A stretch of 64,000 nt of DNA from Microbacterium flavescens (GCF_018588945.1 NZ_JAFIWA010000008.1:1-64000); one strand, 5' to 3'; positions 1 to 9,582 are shown, numbered from the stretch's first letter. Notes: a model not told the origin generated them from the letters alone. Numbers and translations are program-made.

Positions 1-897
1 GGCGGCGAGACCGATGGATTCGCGGATGCCGCGGCCGCGGCATCCGCTGCCGATGTCGTCGTGCTGGCACTCGGCGACCGCGCGGGTCTCTTCGGCCGCG
101 GCACGAGCGGCGAGGGCTGCGATGTCGCCGACCTGACGCTGCCCGGTGCGCAGCAGGAGCTCATGGACGCCGTGCTCGCCGCCGGCGTGCCGACCGTCGT
201 CACGCTGCTCTCCGGGCGGCCGTACGCGCTCGGCTCGGCGCCCGACACCGCGGCCGCGATCGTGCAGACGTTCTTCGCGGGCGAGGAGGGCACCGGCGCG
301 ATCGCCGGCGTGCTCAGCGGGCGCGTGAACCCCAGCGGGCGGCTTCCTGTCAGCATCCCCCGCGACCCGGGCGCGCAGCCGTCGACGTATCTCGCGTCGA
401 AGCTCGCGCGGCGCAACGAGGTGTCGAACATCGACCCGACGCCGGCGTACGCGTTCGGACACGGCCTCGGCTACGCCCTGTCGGTGTGGTCGGACCCGCT
501 GTCGACGGCCGACGAGATGACAGCCGACGGGTCGGTGACCGTATCGATCCACCTCGGCAACGCAGGTGACCGGGAATCGGTCGAGGTCGTGCAGCTCTAC
601 CTGCACGACCCCGTCGCCTCGACCGTGCGTCCGCTGCAGCGGCTGATCGCGTACGCCCGTGTGCCGCTCGGCCCCGGTGAGCGTGCGCGCGTGGCCTTCG
701 ATGTGCCGGCCGACCTCGTGGCGTTCACCGGAGCGGACGGCAGGCGCATCGTCGAGCCCGGTGAGGTCGTGCTGGGCTTCGGCCGCTCGAGCGCCGAGAT
801 CGTCGCGACCCGCTCCGTGCGCATCACCGGCGGAACCCGCGTCGTCGGTCACGACCGCGCGCTGCACGCGACCGTGTCGGTCACCCCCGACGCCTGA
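1..897 (+). CDS. GH3 family glycoside hydrolase, C-terminal part (start lies before the window)
   Basis: The reading frame is open from base 1 and ends with TGA at 895-897, so the gene begins upstream. The visible ~298 residues match the second alpha/beta domain of family 3 glycosidases (GAQQELMDAV, FFAGEEGTGAIAGVLSGRVNPSGRLPVSIP) followed by a C-terminal fibronectin-III-like domain (VEVVQLYLHD, PLQRLIAYARVPLGPGE). Family members remove glucose or xylose from the non-reducing end of oligosaccharides. The nucleophile domain is outside the window, so the substrate cannot be judged. The neighbouring xylanase and xylose genes make a beta-xylosidase role plausible (inference). A strong hairpin terminator follows 21 bases after the stop. 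Confidence 0.9.
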   Translation, partial: GGETDGFADAAAAASAADVVVLALGDRAGLFGRGTSGEGCDVADLTLPGAQQELMDAVLAAGVPTVVTLLSGRPYALGSAPDTAAAIVQTFFAGEEGTGAIAGVLSGRVNPSGRLPVSIPRDPGAQPSTYLASKLARRNEVSNIDPTPAYAFGHGLGYALSVWSDPLSTADEMTADGSVTVSIHLGNAGDRESVEVVQLYLHDPVASTVRPLQRLIAYARVPLGPGERARVAFDVPADLVAFTGADGRRIVEPGEVVLGFGRSSAEIVATRSVRITGGTRVVGHDRALHATVSVTPDA

Positions 898-917
898 TCC
901 CCCCGGACGGGCTCGCA

Positions 918-959
918 ACCCGAGGCCGGATGCCGCTCGGCATCCGGCCTCGGGTCTTT
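918..959. terminator. Bidirectional hairpin terminator
   Basis: A perfect 17-bp stem (918-934 with 939-955) closed by a 4-nt loop is followed by TCTTT. It lies between the converging ends of the GH3 gene and the xylanase gene and can serve both. The stem includes the common genomic word GGATGCC/GGCATCC. Confidence 0.85.
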
Positions 960-1016
960 CGGCGGGGGGCGGTTGGAGGGTGCTCCGGCTCCGCCTGCCG
1001 GCCGGAGCCGGGACGC

Positions 1017-4000
1017 CTACAGGATCAGGAGCGGCACCTTGGGAGACGTCGACCCGCGCACCAGGTCGGAGCCGGCGTACTCGGCCCACAGGCGGTGCAC
1101 CCCGCGGTCGAGGCGGGGCAGCTGCACGGTGAGGGTGCCGCGGTGCTTCGCCTCCAGCGTCGCCGTTGCGACGGGCGTCGTGCCGTCGTAGACGGTCACC
1201 GTCCCGGTCGGGCGCTTCGTCGCCAGCACGATCACGGTGTACTTCACCTTCGACTTCTGCGTCGCGATGAGCGTGTGCGGCACACCCAGCACGACGGAGT
1301 CGACGCGGGTGTCGACCGGCGGCGCAGTCGGCTCGACGAGCCGCGCCACGCCCCAGCGGGCAGTGCTCTGGTACCCCGTGCCGGTGGGCTCGGCCCACGT
1401 GTGCACGGCGTACCGCGCTCCCGCGCGCCCGTCGTTGACCTGGAAGTCGATGCCGTGGAAGGTGCCGGCGCCGCCGAGCGGCACGTCGCTCTGACCGCCG
1501 GACTGCCCGATCAGCTCGATCGCCGCCTCGACGACGTAGCCGGTGCCGGTGCGCGCCGTGGCGCTGCCGATCACCCGCGCCTCCTGCTGCGCCGCGTTGC
1601 CCGTGCCGAACGACAGCGCGTTGTCGACCGTGATCCGGATCTGGGTGTCGTTCGGGCCGTATGCCCCGGCCTTGCTGTTGCCGAGATCGAGGAAGAGCTC
1701 GACCGAGTCCTGGTTCCACGGGTCGCTGTTGGTCGTGTCGATCTCGGGGTCGGTCACCTCGAACAGGGCGTACAGCGTGTTGCCCTGCCAGACGGTGCGG
1801 ACGTCGGCCGTGGCTCCCGCGGCATTTCCCTCGACGAGGTTCGCCGTGGTCGCGACCGCGGCCTGCGCCCATGTCGCGTCGACGGCGCCGTCGATGGTCG
1901 GCGCGGCTGCTTCGGGCACCTCCAGGTACGACAGGGGTTCGAGCAGCGTCAGCCGCCCGAGCGCGCCCGGCGTGTTCCACGCGCCCGCGACGGCACCGCC
2001 CACGACGACGCGCACGTCGAACTCCTTCGAGGCGCCGGCCGCGGCATCCGTGTGGGGAAGGTGAACCACCGTGTAGCGGATGCCGTCCACCGACGTCGTG
2101 GCGCCGGCCGGCGAGCCTGCGGCACCCGGCTCGTACACGAGCTCGGCGCCGTCATAGGTGAACTCGATGCGCTCGTAGTCGACCGTCGTGCGCACGAGCA
2201 CGGTGAGGTGATCGGCGTTCCAGCGGGTCTGGAACCCGCCGATGCCGCCGGTGAGCGCCTGCTCGGGAAGGTTGAGCCACTCGACGGCGTCGGCGAATCC
2301 GTCGTCGAGGGCGACGTCGCCCTCGAACACGTTCGCGGTGGTGATGAGCGGCGGAAGGTCGTCTTCGTCTCCCACCGCGCCGTAGTACGCGGGCTTGGCC
2401 TGCAGATCGCCGGTGAACAGCAGCGGCTGCTGGGCGGCGCGCCACGATCGCGTGTCGGTGAGCCCCCAGACAGTGACGGCGAAGAGCTTCTCGGATGCCG
2501 GAGCCCCGGCGTCGTACTCGCGGAAGAGCGCGAACGCGTCACGGTAGAAATGCCCCTGACGCACCCGGTTGGGCTCGTCCGCCGGGTTGATCGTCACGTC
2601 GAGCTCGGTCACCTCCTGGAGCAGCCCGAGTCCGGCGAACCGGTCGAGAGCCGCCTCGAGCGACGCGATGGTCGAGGTGATCGACAGGTGGAACTGGTGC
2701 CCCACTCCGTCCAGAGGCGTTCCGGCAGCCAGCATCCGCTTCACAAGAGCCTCATACTGGTCGCCCTTGCGGTCCTGCTCGGTGTTGTAGTCGTTGATGA
2801 AGAGCTTCACCGGGCGGTCTGCGTCCGCGGCGGCATACGTCTCGTTGAAGGCCTGGTCGGCGAGCTCGAACGCCAAGTGGATGTATTCCTCGCCGAGCAC
2901 GTCGTGCCAGCGGCTCGTGCGCAGCCCGTCGGGGGTCTCCTGGTCGGCGATGACCTCGTTGACGACGTCCCACCCGACGACCGGGTTGGTGGGCGAGCCA
3001 TAGTCGCCGTAGTCGTCGTGGATCGAGCGGGCGACCGCATCGATGTGCGCGGCGAGACGGTCGCGGAGGATCTGCTTGTCCGCCTCGGATGCCGTCAGCT
3101 CACGTCCGTCGGCATCCTGGAAGAACCACGCCGGTGTCTGCGAGTGCCAGAGCAGCACGTGTCCGTACACGCGCAGATCGTTCTGCTGGGCGAAGTCGAG
3201 CAGCGCCGTCGCCTGCGAATGCCGCGCGAACTGACCGTCTGCGTCGTACCAGGACTCGACCTTCATGTGGTTCTCGGGGGTCACCTGGTCGAAGTGGTGG
3301 AGAAGGAGATCGGATGCCGCGCCCGTCGTCTCGCGCTCGTCGATGGCCACGCCGACCGGGAAGTCGACGGTGTCCTTGATCGGCACGAGGCTCGTGTCGA
3401 TCACCTCGGGCTCGGGCACCCGCACCGTCACCTGGTCGACCAGGAACGTGGAGGTGTTGCCGCTGTTGTAGCGGGCCTCGACGTAGAGCTCGGCGTTGGT
3501 GTCGTAGCCGGGAACGGTGAACTGCCCGGCGACCTTGGTCCAGCCGGTCGCGGTGGCATCCTCGATCTGGAAGAGGTTGCCGTACGAGATCGACGAGCCC
3601 GTCACGGTGCGCATCGACACGGTGAGTCCCTGCCCCGTCTCGGCTCCCGGCGCGAACCGCACGAAGGCCTCGAGCTCGTAGGTGCGGCCGGGAAGCAGCA
3701 CGTCTCGGACGTCGATCTGGATGCCGTCGCCCTCGTGCACGCGGTCGGACACCTGCGCTGCGAAGGTCGTGCCGTCGGCGCCGCCCTCGACGACGCCGAC
3801 GGTGACGCCGGCCGTGTCGGAGCCCTGGCGTGCGAACCAGTCGCCGAGCGCGCCGTCCTCGAAGTCCTCGTCGATGAGCACCGTGCCCGGTTCCTGGACC
3901 GGGCCTTCGCAGTCGTCGACCTGCGTCGTGATGACGACGTCGTCGACCAGGTACGTGTAGGCCGCGGCATCCGGCAGATCCGACGTGCCGATGTAGAGGC

Positions 4001-4472
4001 GCGTCGCCGCGGGGTCGTCCGATGCCGGCGCGACCCACGTGCCCGTGATGGTCGTCCAGGCGTCTGCGGTGACGGCGGCGTTGCCGATCCAGCTGTAGCC
4101 GGGGAAGCCCACCCAGCGCGCCTGCGTGGCCGGTGTGCCGTCGGCGAGCCGGATCGACGCGCTCGCCGTGTACGAGACGCCCGGTTCGAGCAGGCCGGGA
4201 ACGGTCTCGATGCCGACATAGTCGGCGTTGCGTCCGTTGACGGCCATCGCGCCGTCGGCGAAGGTCAGCGTGCCGGTGCCGCCGCCGCTCTGGCGCAGCT
4301 CTGCCGGCAGCGCACCGGACGAGAAGTCGGTGCCCGCCACCGTGACGGTGGTCGGCTCGCAGTCGGCCGCGGCGGCCGAGGGAGCGCCGACCGCTGGGCC
4401 GGCGAGGGGGGAGACCACGAGTGCGGTCGCGGCGAGGAGGGCGGAGAAGGTGTGGGGGATGAGGCGTCTCAC
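1017..4472 (-). CDS. Secreted multidomain endo-1,4-beta-xylanase (GH10)
   Basis: Cleaves internal xylan bonds outside the cell. The 1151-residue protein begins with a Sec signal peptide (basic MRR, hydrophobic core, AAAA cut region near residue 36). Two carbohydrate-binding modules of the CBM4/9 type follow (about 37-180 and 190-355), then the GH10 barrel (about 360-715), two CBM9/DOMON-like domains (about 715-870 and 870-1055) and a C-terminal Ig-like domain (about 1060-1151). Catalytic residues are visible: acid/base Glu506 in WDVVNEV and nucleophile Glu623 in VTELDVTI. No LPXTG or SLH anchor is seen, although the Ig-like tail could attach to the wall. It stands alone after the lacI-type gene, with probable operators in its upstream gap. 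Domain limits are estimated by eye. Confidence 0.93.
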   Translation of the reverse strand: MRRLIPHTFSALLAATALVVSPLAGPAVGAPSAAAADCEPTTVTVAGTDFSSGALPAELRQSGGGTGTLTFADGAMAVNGRNADYVGIETVPGLLEPGVSYTASASIRLADGTPATQARWVGFPGYSWIGNAAVTADAWTTITGTWVAPASDDPAATRLYIGTSDLPDAAAYTYLVDDVVITTQVDDCEGPVQEPGTVLIDEDFEDGALGDWFARQGSDTAGVTVGVVEGGADGTTFAAQVSDRVHEGDGIQIDVRDVLLPGRTYELEAFVRFAPGAETGQGLTVSMRTVTGSSISYGNLFQIEDATATGWTKVAGQFTVPGYDTNAELYVEARYNSGNTSTFLVDQVTVRVPEPEVIDTSLVPIKDTVDFPVGVAIDERETTGAASDLLLHHFDQVTPENHMKVESWYDADGQFARHSQATALLDFAQQNDLRVYGHVLLWHSQTPAWFFQDADGRELTASEADKQILRDRLAAHIDAVARSIHDDYGDYGSPTNPVVGWDVVNEVIADQETPDGLRTSRWHDVLGEEYIHLAFELADQAFNETYAAADADRPVKLFINDYNTEQDRKGDQYEALVKRMLAAGTPLDGVGHQFHLSITSTIASLEAALDRFAGLGLLQEVTELDVTINPADEPNRVRQGHFYRDAFALFREYDAGAPASEKLFAVTVWGLTDTRSWRAAQQPLLFTGDLQAKPAYYGAVGDEDDLPPLITTANVFEGDVALDDGFADAVEWLNLPEQALTGGIGGFQTRWNADHLTVLVRTTVDYERIEFTYDGAELVYEPGAAGSPAGATTSVDGIRYTVVHLPHTDAAAGASKEFDVRVVVGGAVAGAWNTPGALGRLTLLEPLSYLEVPEAAAPTIDGAVDATWAQAAVATTANLVEGNAAGATADVRTVWQGNTLYALFEVTDPEIDTTNSDPWNQDSVELFLDLGNSKAGAYGPNDTQIRITVDNALSFGTGNAAQQEARVIGSATARTGTGYVVEAAIELIGQSGGQSDVPLGGAGTFHGIDFQVNDGRAGARYAVHTWAEPTGTGYQSTARWGVARLVEPTAPPVDTRVDSVVLGVPHTLIATQKSKVKYTVIVLATKRPTGTVTVYDGTTPVATATLEAKHRGTLTVQLPRLDRGVHRLWAEYAGSDLVRGSTSPKVPLLIL

Positions 4473-4506
4473 GGGGCGCTCCTTTGCGCTGGGGAGTGAG
4501 AATTTG

Positions 4507-4571
4507 TAGTCCTCGAAAACTAATCCCGCGCTTCTCGGGTCGAACCTCTCCGTTACGGAAACGTTACGAAA
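4507..4571 (-). promoter_or_regulatory. Putative operators upstream of the xylanase gene
   Basis: The gap before the xylanase start holds the half-palindrome TAGTCCTCGAAAACTA (4507-4522). Its CCTCGAAA core recurs over the promoter of the adjacent LacI-type gene. A direct repeat of CGTTACGRAA (4551-4560 and 4562-4570) has an 11-bp period, about one helical turn. LacI-family operators often have a central CG flanked by A/T runs, so repressor binding is a reasonable inference. Confidence 0.5.
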
Positions 4572-4622
4572 CTCCAGCGGAACTTTCGGGCGCTGGGACG
4601 CGGGTGAGTGCGTCGGCGGCCG

Positions 4623-5627
4623 TCACGCGGCGCGCGGCGCCGTGCTGCCCCGCACGACCAGGTGGGTCGCGAGATCCATCCGCAGGGTGTCGGGCGTGAC
4701 GCCGTCGGCGAGGCGCAGGGCGAGCCGCGTCGCCTCCTCGCCCATCCGCCGCAGCGGCTGATGCACCGTCGTCAGCTGCGGGCTCATCCAGCGGGAGAGG
4801 GCGATGTCGTCGTAGCCCACGACCGACAGGTCGTCGGGCACGCGAAGCCCCGCCGCAGAGCCCGCGGCGATCGCGCCCAGCGCCTGCAGGTCGCTCCCGG
4901 CGAAGATGGCGGTGGGCGGATCGGGCAGCGCGAGCAGTTCGGCGGCATGGCGCTCGCCACCCGCGGGGTGGAAGTCGCCGAACCGGATGAGCGCCGGGTC
5001 GATCGGCAGGCCGGCGGCGTTCATCGCGGAGCGGTAGCCGTCGACGCGAGCGAGCGAGCACATCATGTCTTCGGGGCCGGTGATGGCGGCGATCCGGCGG
5101 TGTCCGAGCTCGATCAGGTGCCGCGTGGCCATCAGTCCGCCCGACCAGTTGGCGGATCCGACCGAGGGCACCTCCGGCGACGGATCGCCCGCGGGGTCGA
5201 CGATGACGAAGGGGATGCCGCGCGAGTGCAGCTTCTCGCGGTAGCGGGCCTCGATGTCGGAGAACACGAGGATCACCCCGACCGGACGCCGCCGGAGCAC
5301 GCCGTCGATCCAGTCCGCGGAGGGCGCGTGGCGATCGCCGCTCACCGTCAGGACCACCGAGAGGTTCGCCGCGTGCGCGACCTCCTCGACGCCCTCGATG
5401 ACCTCCATCGACCAGCTGGGCTCGAGCTCGTGGAACACCAGCTCGACGAAGTCGCTGCGCTGCGCGGAGTTGCGACGCGTGTATCCATGGCGGGCGAGGT
5501 GCTCCTCGAGACGGGCACGTGTCGCGGGCGCGACATCCGATCGTCCGTTGAGCACCTTCGACATCGTGGCGAGCGACACGCCGGCCTCGGCGGCGATGGC
5601 AGCGAGCGTGACGCGGGTCTCGGGCAT
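4623..5627 (-). CDS. LacI family transcriptional regulator (probable xylan/xylose repressor)
   Basis: A 334-residue DNA-binding regulator. The N-terminal helix-turn-helix is clear (VTLAAIAAEAGVSLATMSKVLNG, residues 5-27), followed by the hinge helix and a periplasmic-binding-protein-like effector domain (FVELVFHELEPSW, GVILVF, FVIVDPAGDPSPEVPSVG, GHRRIAAITGP). The start at 5627 is chosen because the HTH begins there and a TACCAT box sits 6 nt upstream; the longer open frame adds 53 residues unlike the family. It lies between the xylanase it probably controls and the divergent xylA. Ligand inferred to be a xylo-oligosaccharide or xylose from context only. Confidence 0.9.
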   Translation of the reverse strand: MPETRVTLAAIAAEAGVSLATMSKVLNGRSDVAPATRARLEEHLARHGYTRRNSAQRSDFVELVFHELEPSWSMEVIEGVEEVAHAANLSVVLTVSGDRHAPSADWIDGVLRRRPVGVILVFSDIEARYREKLHSRGIPFVIVDPAGDPSPEVPSVGSANWSGGLMATRHLIELGHRRIAAITGPEDMMCSLARVDGYRSAMNAAGLPIDPALIRFGDFHPAGGERHAAELLALPDPPTAIFAGSDLQALGAIAAGSAAGLRVPDDLSVVGYDDIALSRWMSPQLTTVHQPLRRMGEEATRLALRLADGVTPDTLRMDLATHLVVRGSTAPRAA

Positions 5628-5760
5628 GCGTCGATGGTAGCGCCTCGAAACTATCGGAGGTCGCAGGGGAGGGATTGCGGTGAAGGGCGCGTGAAGGGTG
5701 GACGCGGCATCCGATCTGGTATAGGTTGTCTTACGCAACAATTTCCCGCAAAGGAGCGTC
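5628..5760. promoter_or_regulatory. Divergent lacI/xylA control region
   Basis: On the minus strand the box TACCAT (rc of 5634-5639) is 6 nt before the regulator start, suggesting a leaderless mRNA. The site TAGCGCCTCGAAACTA (5638-5653) overlaps it and shares CCTCGAAA with the xylanase gap, consistent with autorepression. On the plus strand TATAGG (5720-5725) could be the xylA -10. It is followed by a small inverted repeat GTTG-N7-CAAC (5725-5739) and the ribosome site AAAGGAG (about 5750-5756). Confidence 0.5.
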
Positions 5761-6948
5761 ATGCCCACCCCCACTCGCGACGACAAGTTCTCGTTCGGAC
5801 TCTGGACCGTCGGCTACAACGGCACCGATCCCTTCGGCGGCCCGACCCGCCACCCGCTCGACGTCGTGCACGCGGTCGAGAAGCTCGCCGAACTCGGCGC
5901 CTACGGCCTCACTTTCCACGACGACGACCTCTTCGCCTTCGGCTCGACCGACGCCGAGCGCCAGAAGCAGATCGACCGGCTGAAGGGCGCGCTCGCCGAA
6001 ACGGGCCTCATCGTGCCGATGGTGACCACCAACCTCTTCTCTGCGCCCGTGTTCAAGGACGGCGGCTTCACGGCCAACGATCGCGACGTGCGCCGCTTCG
6101 CGCTGCGCAAGGTGTTCCGCCAGCTCGACCTCGGTGCCGAGCTCGGCGCCAAGACGTTCGTGATGTGGGGCGGCCGCGAGGGCGCTGAGTACGACTCGGC
6201 CAAGGACATCCGCCAGGCCCTCGAGCGCTACCGCGAGGCCGTCAACCTCCTCGGCGACTACGTCACCGACAAGGGCTACGACATCCGCTTCGCCATCGAG
6301 CCCAAGCCGAACGAGCCCCGCGGTGACATCCTGCTGCCGACGCTCGGCCACGCGATCGCGTTCATCGACTCGCTCGAGCGCCCCGAGCTCGTGGGCCTCA
6401 ACCCCGAGGTCGGGCACGAGCAGATGGCCGGGCTGAACTTCGCCGCCGGCATCGGCCAGGCGCTGTTCCACGGCAAGCTCTTCCACATCGACCTCAACGG
6501 CCAGCGCGGCATCAAGTACGACCAGGACCTCGTGTTCGGCCACGGCGACCTGCACAACGCGTTCGCACTCGTCGACCTGCTCGAGAACGGCGGTCCCGGC
6601 GGCGTCCCGGCCTACGACGGCCCCCGCCACTTCGACTACAAGCCCTCGCGCACCGAGGACGAGGTCGGCGTGTGGGAGTCCGCTGCCGCGAACATGCGTA
6701 CGTACCTGCTGCTCAAGGAGCGCGCCGCGGCCTTCCGCGCCGACCCCGAGGTGCAGGAGGCGCTCGCCGCGGCCAAGGTCGACGAGCTCGCGACGCCGAC
6801 GCTCAACCCGGGCGAGAGCTACGACGACTTCCTCGCCGACCGCTCCGCCTATGAGGACTTCGACGCGAGCGTCTACCTCGGCGGCAAGGGCGGCGGGTTC
6901 GTCCGCCTGCAGCAGCTCGCGACCGAGCACCTGCTCGGCGCCCGCTGA
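5761..6948 (+). CDS. xylA: Xylose isomerase
   Basis: Converts D-xylose to D-xylulose in the cytoplasm with two divalent metal ions. At 395 residues it has the class I (actinomycete) length, about 50 residues shorter than the class II enzymes. Active-site elements are intact: His53 and Asp56 in TFHDDD, Glu180 in [11 protein letters not shown], Glu216 and His219 in NPEVGHEQ, and the metal ligands in [23 protein letters not shown]. The start has AAAGGAG at good spacing. It is followed by xylB, with a strong hairpin between them that may allow separate mRNA levels. Confidence 0.98.
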   Translation: MPTPTRDDKFSFGLWTVGYNGTDPFGGPTRHPLDVVHAVEKLAELGAYGLTFHDDDLFAFGSTDAERQKQIDRLKGALAETGLIVPMVTTNLFSAPVFKDGGFTANDRDVRRFALRKVFRQLDLGAELGAKTFVMWGGREGAEYDSAKDIRQALERYREAVNLLGDYVTDKGYDIRFAIEPKPNEPRGDILLPTLGHAIAFIDSLERPELVGLNPEVGHEQMAGLNFAAGIGQALFHGKLFHIDLNGQRGIKYDQDLVFGHGDLHNAFALVDLLENGGPGGVPAYDGPRHFDYKPSRTEDEVGVWESAAANMRTYLLLKERAAAFRADPEVQEALAAAKVDELATPTLNPGESYDDFLADRSAYEDFDASVYLGGKGGGFVRLQQLATEHLLGAR

Positions 6949-6970
6949 CCCGCACCCTCTACCCATTCCG

Positions 6971-7028
6971 CGAGTGTCCACGACACGCCGTCCGGGTCGC
7001 CCCGCGACCGGCGTGTCGTGGACACTCG
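6971..7028. repeat. 58-bp nested palindrome between xylA and xylB
   Basis: Outer arms of 19 bp are perfect (CGAGTGTCCACGACACGCC at 6971-6989 with its complement at 7010-7028). Inside is a second short stem, GGTCGC with GCGACC. The right arm ends 7 bases before the xylB ribosome site. It could terminate or stabilise xylA mRNA, or be a member of a dispersed palindrome family (compare 21298-21355, also 58 bp). Confidence 0.85.
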
Positions 7029-7047
7029 GCTGTTCGAAGGAGGACCG

Positions 7048-8352
7048 ATGAGCCTGGTCATGGGAGTCGACTCGTCGACCCAGTCCTGCAAAGTCGTGAT
7101 CACGGATGCCGCCACCGGCGCGATCGTGCGCCAGGGGCGCGCGTCGCACCCGGCCGGCACGGAGGTCGACCCCGCCGCGTGGTGGGAGGCGCTGCAGGCC
7201 GCGATCGCCGACGCGGGCGGCCTCACCGACGTCGAGGCGTGGGCCATCGGCGGCCAGCAGCACGGCATGGTCGTGCTCGACGAGGCCGGGCGGGTCATCC
7301 GTCCCGCGCTCCTGTGGAACGACACCCGCTCCGCGGGCGCCGCCGCCGACCTGATCGCGGAGTTCGGCGCCGAGGAGCTCGCGCGCCGCACGGGACTCGT
7401 GCCGGTGGCATCCTTCACCATCACGAAGCTGCGCTGGCTGCGCGATGCCGAGCCCGAGAACGCCGCGCACGTAGCCGCCGTCGCGCTTCCGCACGACTGG
7501 CTGACGTGGCGCCTGCGCGGGTTCGGTCCCGAGGGCGAGTCGCCGCGCGGACCGGTGCTGGACGAGCTCGTGACGGATCGATCGGATGCCTCGGGCACCG
7601 GCTACTGGAACCCCGAGACCGGCGGCTACGACCGCGACCTGCTGGCGGCAGGGCTCGGACACGACGCGGTGCTGCCGCGTGTGCTCGGCCCGGACGAGTG
7701 GGCCGAAGACGCCGACGGCCGACGGGTCGGCGGAGGTGCGGGAGACAACGCCGGCGCCGCACTCGGACTCGGCGCCAGACCGGGCGACGTCGTCGTCTCG
7801 ATCGGCACGAGCGGCACCGTCTTCGCCGTCAGCGACGAGCGCACGATCGACCCGACGGGCACGGTCGCCGGCTTCGCCGACTGCACGGGAAGGTTCCTGC
7901 CGCTCGTCGCGACGCTCAACGCTGCGCGCGTGCTCGACGCGATCGGCGGCCTGCTGGGGGCGGACCACGCTGAGCTCTCACGTCTCGCCCTCGCTGCGCC
8001 CGCCGGCGCGCAGGGCCTCTCTCTCGTGCCGTACTTCGAGGGCGAGCGCACGCCGAACCTTCCCGACGCGACGGCCTCGCTCACCGGCATGACGCTCGCG
8101 TCGACCACTCGCGAGAACCTCGCACGCGCCGCCGTGGAAGGGATGCTCTCGGGCCTCGCCGCCGGCCTCGACGCCCTGCGCGATCTCGGTGTGCCGCTCG
8201 AGCGCGCGCTCCTCATCGGCGGGGGCGCACAGTCCGAGGCGGTGCGCACGATCGCGCCTCTCGTCCTCGGCCTCGCCGTCGAGGTGCCCGAGCCCGGAGA
8301 GTATGTGGCGCTGGGCGCCGCCCGCCAGGCCGCCTCGGTTCTCGCCGGCTGA
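7048..8352 (+). CDS. xylB: Xylulokinase (FGGY family carbohydrate kinase)
   Basis: Phosphorylates D-xylulose to xylulose 5-phosphate for the pentose phosphate pathway. The 434-residue protein shows FGGY features: GVDSSTQS phosphate loop near the N-terminus, the sugar-binding [20 protein letters not shown], the second nucleotide-binding region [12 protein letters not shown] and GGGAQS near the C-terminus. It is about 50 residues shorter than the E. coli enzyme. The ATG at 7048 is preferred over an earlier in-frame ATG at 7018 because GAAGGAGGA (7036-7044) precedes it; the earlier ATG lies inside the palindrome arm. Followed by an array of hairpin repeats. Confidence 0.95.
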   Translation: MSLVMGVDSSTQSCKVVITDAATGAIVRQGRASHPAGTEVDPAAWWEALQAAIADAGGLTDVEAWAIGGQQHGMVVLDEAGRVIRPALLWNDTRSAGAAADLIAEFGAEELARRTGLVPVASFTITKLRWLRDAEPENAAHVAAVALPHDWLTWRLRGFGPEGESPRGPVLDELVTDRSDASGTGYWNPETGGYDRDLLAAGLGHDAVLPRVLGPDEWAEDADGRRVGGGAGDNAGAALGLGARPGDVVVSIGTSGTVFAVSDERTIDPTGTVAGFADCTGRFLPLVATLNAARVLDAIGGLLGADHAELSRLALAAPAGAQGLSLVPYFEGERTPNLPDATASLTGMTLASTTRENLARAAVEGMLSGLAAGLDALRDLGVPLERALLIGGGAQSEAVRTIAPLVLGLAVEVPEPGEYVALGAARQAASVLAG

Positions 8353-8354
8353 GG

Positions 8355-8706
8355 GCGTTTCGTCTCGCTTCGCGAGGGTGCTCCGCGGAGGTTCGGGGCG
8401 TTTCGTCTCGCTTCGCTCGCTCAACGACCCGGGGGTGAGGTTCCGGGTCGTTGAGCGAGGGAGCGCAGCGACCGAGACGAAACGCGGTCGGGGTTCCGCG
8501 GAGGTTCGGGGCGTTTCGTCTCGCTTCGCTCGCTCAACGACCGCGGGGTGAGGTCCGGGGCGTTTCGTCTCGCTTCGCTCGCTCAACGACCGGGGGTGAG
8601 GTTCCGGGTCGTTGAGCGAGGGAGCGCAGCGACCGAGACGAAACGCGGTCGGGGTTCCGCGGAGGTCCGGGGCGTTTCGTCTCGCTTGGCTCGCTCAACG
8701 ACCGGG
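8355..8706. repeat. Array of ~86-bp inverted-repeat elements
   Basis: This gap of nearly 400 bases contains no gene. It is filled by copies of a palindromic element whose left arm begins CGTTTCGTCTCGC and whose right arm ends GAGACGAAACG. Complete units lie at 8399-8484 and 8561-8645, with partial left arms at 8355, 8512 and 8673. The two complete units lie in ~110-bp segments that are nearly identical, including the downstream spacer, which implies local duplication. The same element occurs at 25339, 25442, 52964, 56099, 61065 and 62557. Confidence 0.9.
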
Positions 8707-8736
8707 TGCCAACGAGCGGCGCCGGGCCGGCTGGGA

Positions 8737-8742
8737 CACAAT
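8737..8742 (+). promoter_or_regulatory. -10 box, leaderless type
   Basis: CACAAT lies 6 nt before the GTG start at 8749. That spacing places the transcription start at or beside the start codon. Confidence 0.4.
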
Positions 8743-8748
8743 GGTGCC

Positions 8749-9582
8749 GTGGCTGAGCGCAAGGACCTCGACGCGATCGCGGCCGAACTCTATGCGCTCC
8801 CGCCGTCGGAGTTCACGGCGGCCCGCAACGCGCGTGCCGGGATGGCCGACCGCTCCATCGCCGCGCAGGTGAAGGCGCTGCGCAAGCCCACCGTGGCCGC
8901 CTGGACGGTCAACCTCCTCGCGAGCGGCGGACAGCTCGGCGAGGCGCTCGAGCTGTCGGCGGCGCTGCGCGAGGCGCAGGAGGACCTCGACGCCGCCGAG
9001 CTCTCACGCCTCGGACGCCAGCGCCGCGCGCTGGTGGCCGCGCTCGCGACGCAGGCCGTCGGTCTCGCGAAGGACGCGGGCGTCGCCGTCAGCGCTGCGG
9101 CGCGCGACGACGTCGAGAAGACGATCAATGCGGCGGTGATGGATGCCGCGGCCGCCGCCGCCGTCATGACCGGCCGGCTCGTCACCCCGCTGGAGGCGGG
9201 CGCGTTCGAGGAGGCTGCCCTCGTCGACGCCGTCGGAGGATCCGTGCCCGGCGTCGCGGCCGCGCCGCGGCGGGACGATCTCGCCGAACGGCGCGCGCGC
9301 AAGGCGGCCGAGAAGGCCGCGCGCGAAGCGGAGCGCCTGGCGAACGAGGCCGAGCGCGAGCTCGCCCGCATCGACGCACAGCGCACGAAGCTCCAGGAGC
9401 GCGTCGATCACGTGTCCGAGCGCATCGACGACCTCCGCCGTGACCTCGAGCGGCTCGAAGACGAGCGGGCCAAAGCCCAGTCCGCGCTCGAGCAGGTCGA
9501 GGAGGAGCGGGGGGCTGCGGCATCCCGAGCGAAATCGGCGGCGAAGGACGCCGAACGCGCGCGGGACGCCCTGGAGGGCTGA
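8749..9582 (+). CDS. Hypothetical alanine-rich coiled-coil protein
   Basis: I do not recognise a characterised family. The 277-residue product has a helical N-terminal half (LDAIAAELYALPPSEFTAARNARAG, KALRKPTVAAWTVNLL) and a long coiled coil from about residue 185 to the end, rich in Ala, Arg and Glu (ARKAAEKAAREAERLANEAE, RIDDLRRDLERLEDERAKAQ). It has no signal peptide or membrane segment, so it is probably cytoplasmic and oligomeric. GTG at 8749 is chosen because the N-terminal pattern MAERKDLD starts there; further upstream the frame only translates the repeat array. The next gene follows 48 bases later. Confidence 0.8.
   Translation: MAERKDLDAIAAELYALPPSEFTAARNARAGMADRSIAAQVKALRKPTVAAWTVNLLASGGQLGEALELSAALREAQEDLDAAELSRLGRQRRALVAALATQAVGLAKDAGVAVSAAARDDVEKTINAAVMDAAAAAAVMTGRLVTPLEAGAFEEAALVDAVGGSVPGVAAAPRRDDLAERRARKAAEKAAREAERLANEAERELARIDAQRTKLQERVDHVSERIDDLRRDLERLEDERAKAQSALEQVEEERGAAASRAKSAAKDAERARDALEG

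Noticed and set aside
930..4499. 1189-codon open frame on the plus strand opposite the xylanase
   Set aside because: Arg/Val/Asp-rich antisense shadow typical of GC-rich DNA. The minus strand holds a complete GH10 enzyme with signal peptide and catalytic residues.
5731..7968. 745-codon frame on the minus strand opposite xylA and xylB
   Set aside because: Antisense shadow. It crosses two clear genes and has no domain resemblance.
8355..8706. CRISPR array or insertion-sequence ends
   Set aside because: Units are palindromic and adjoin variable short spacers without a regular repeat-spacer pattern. There is no cas gene and no transposase frame.
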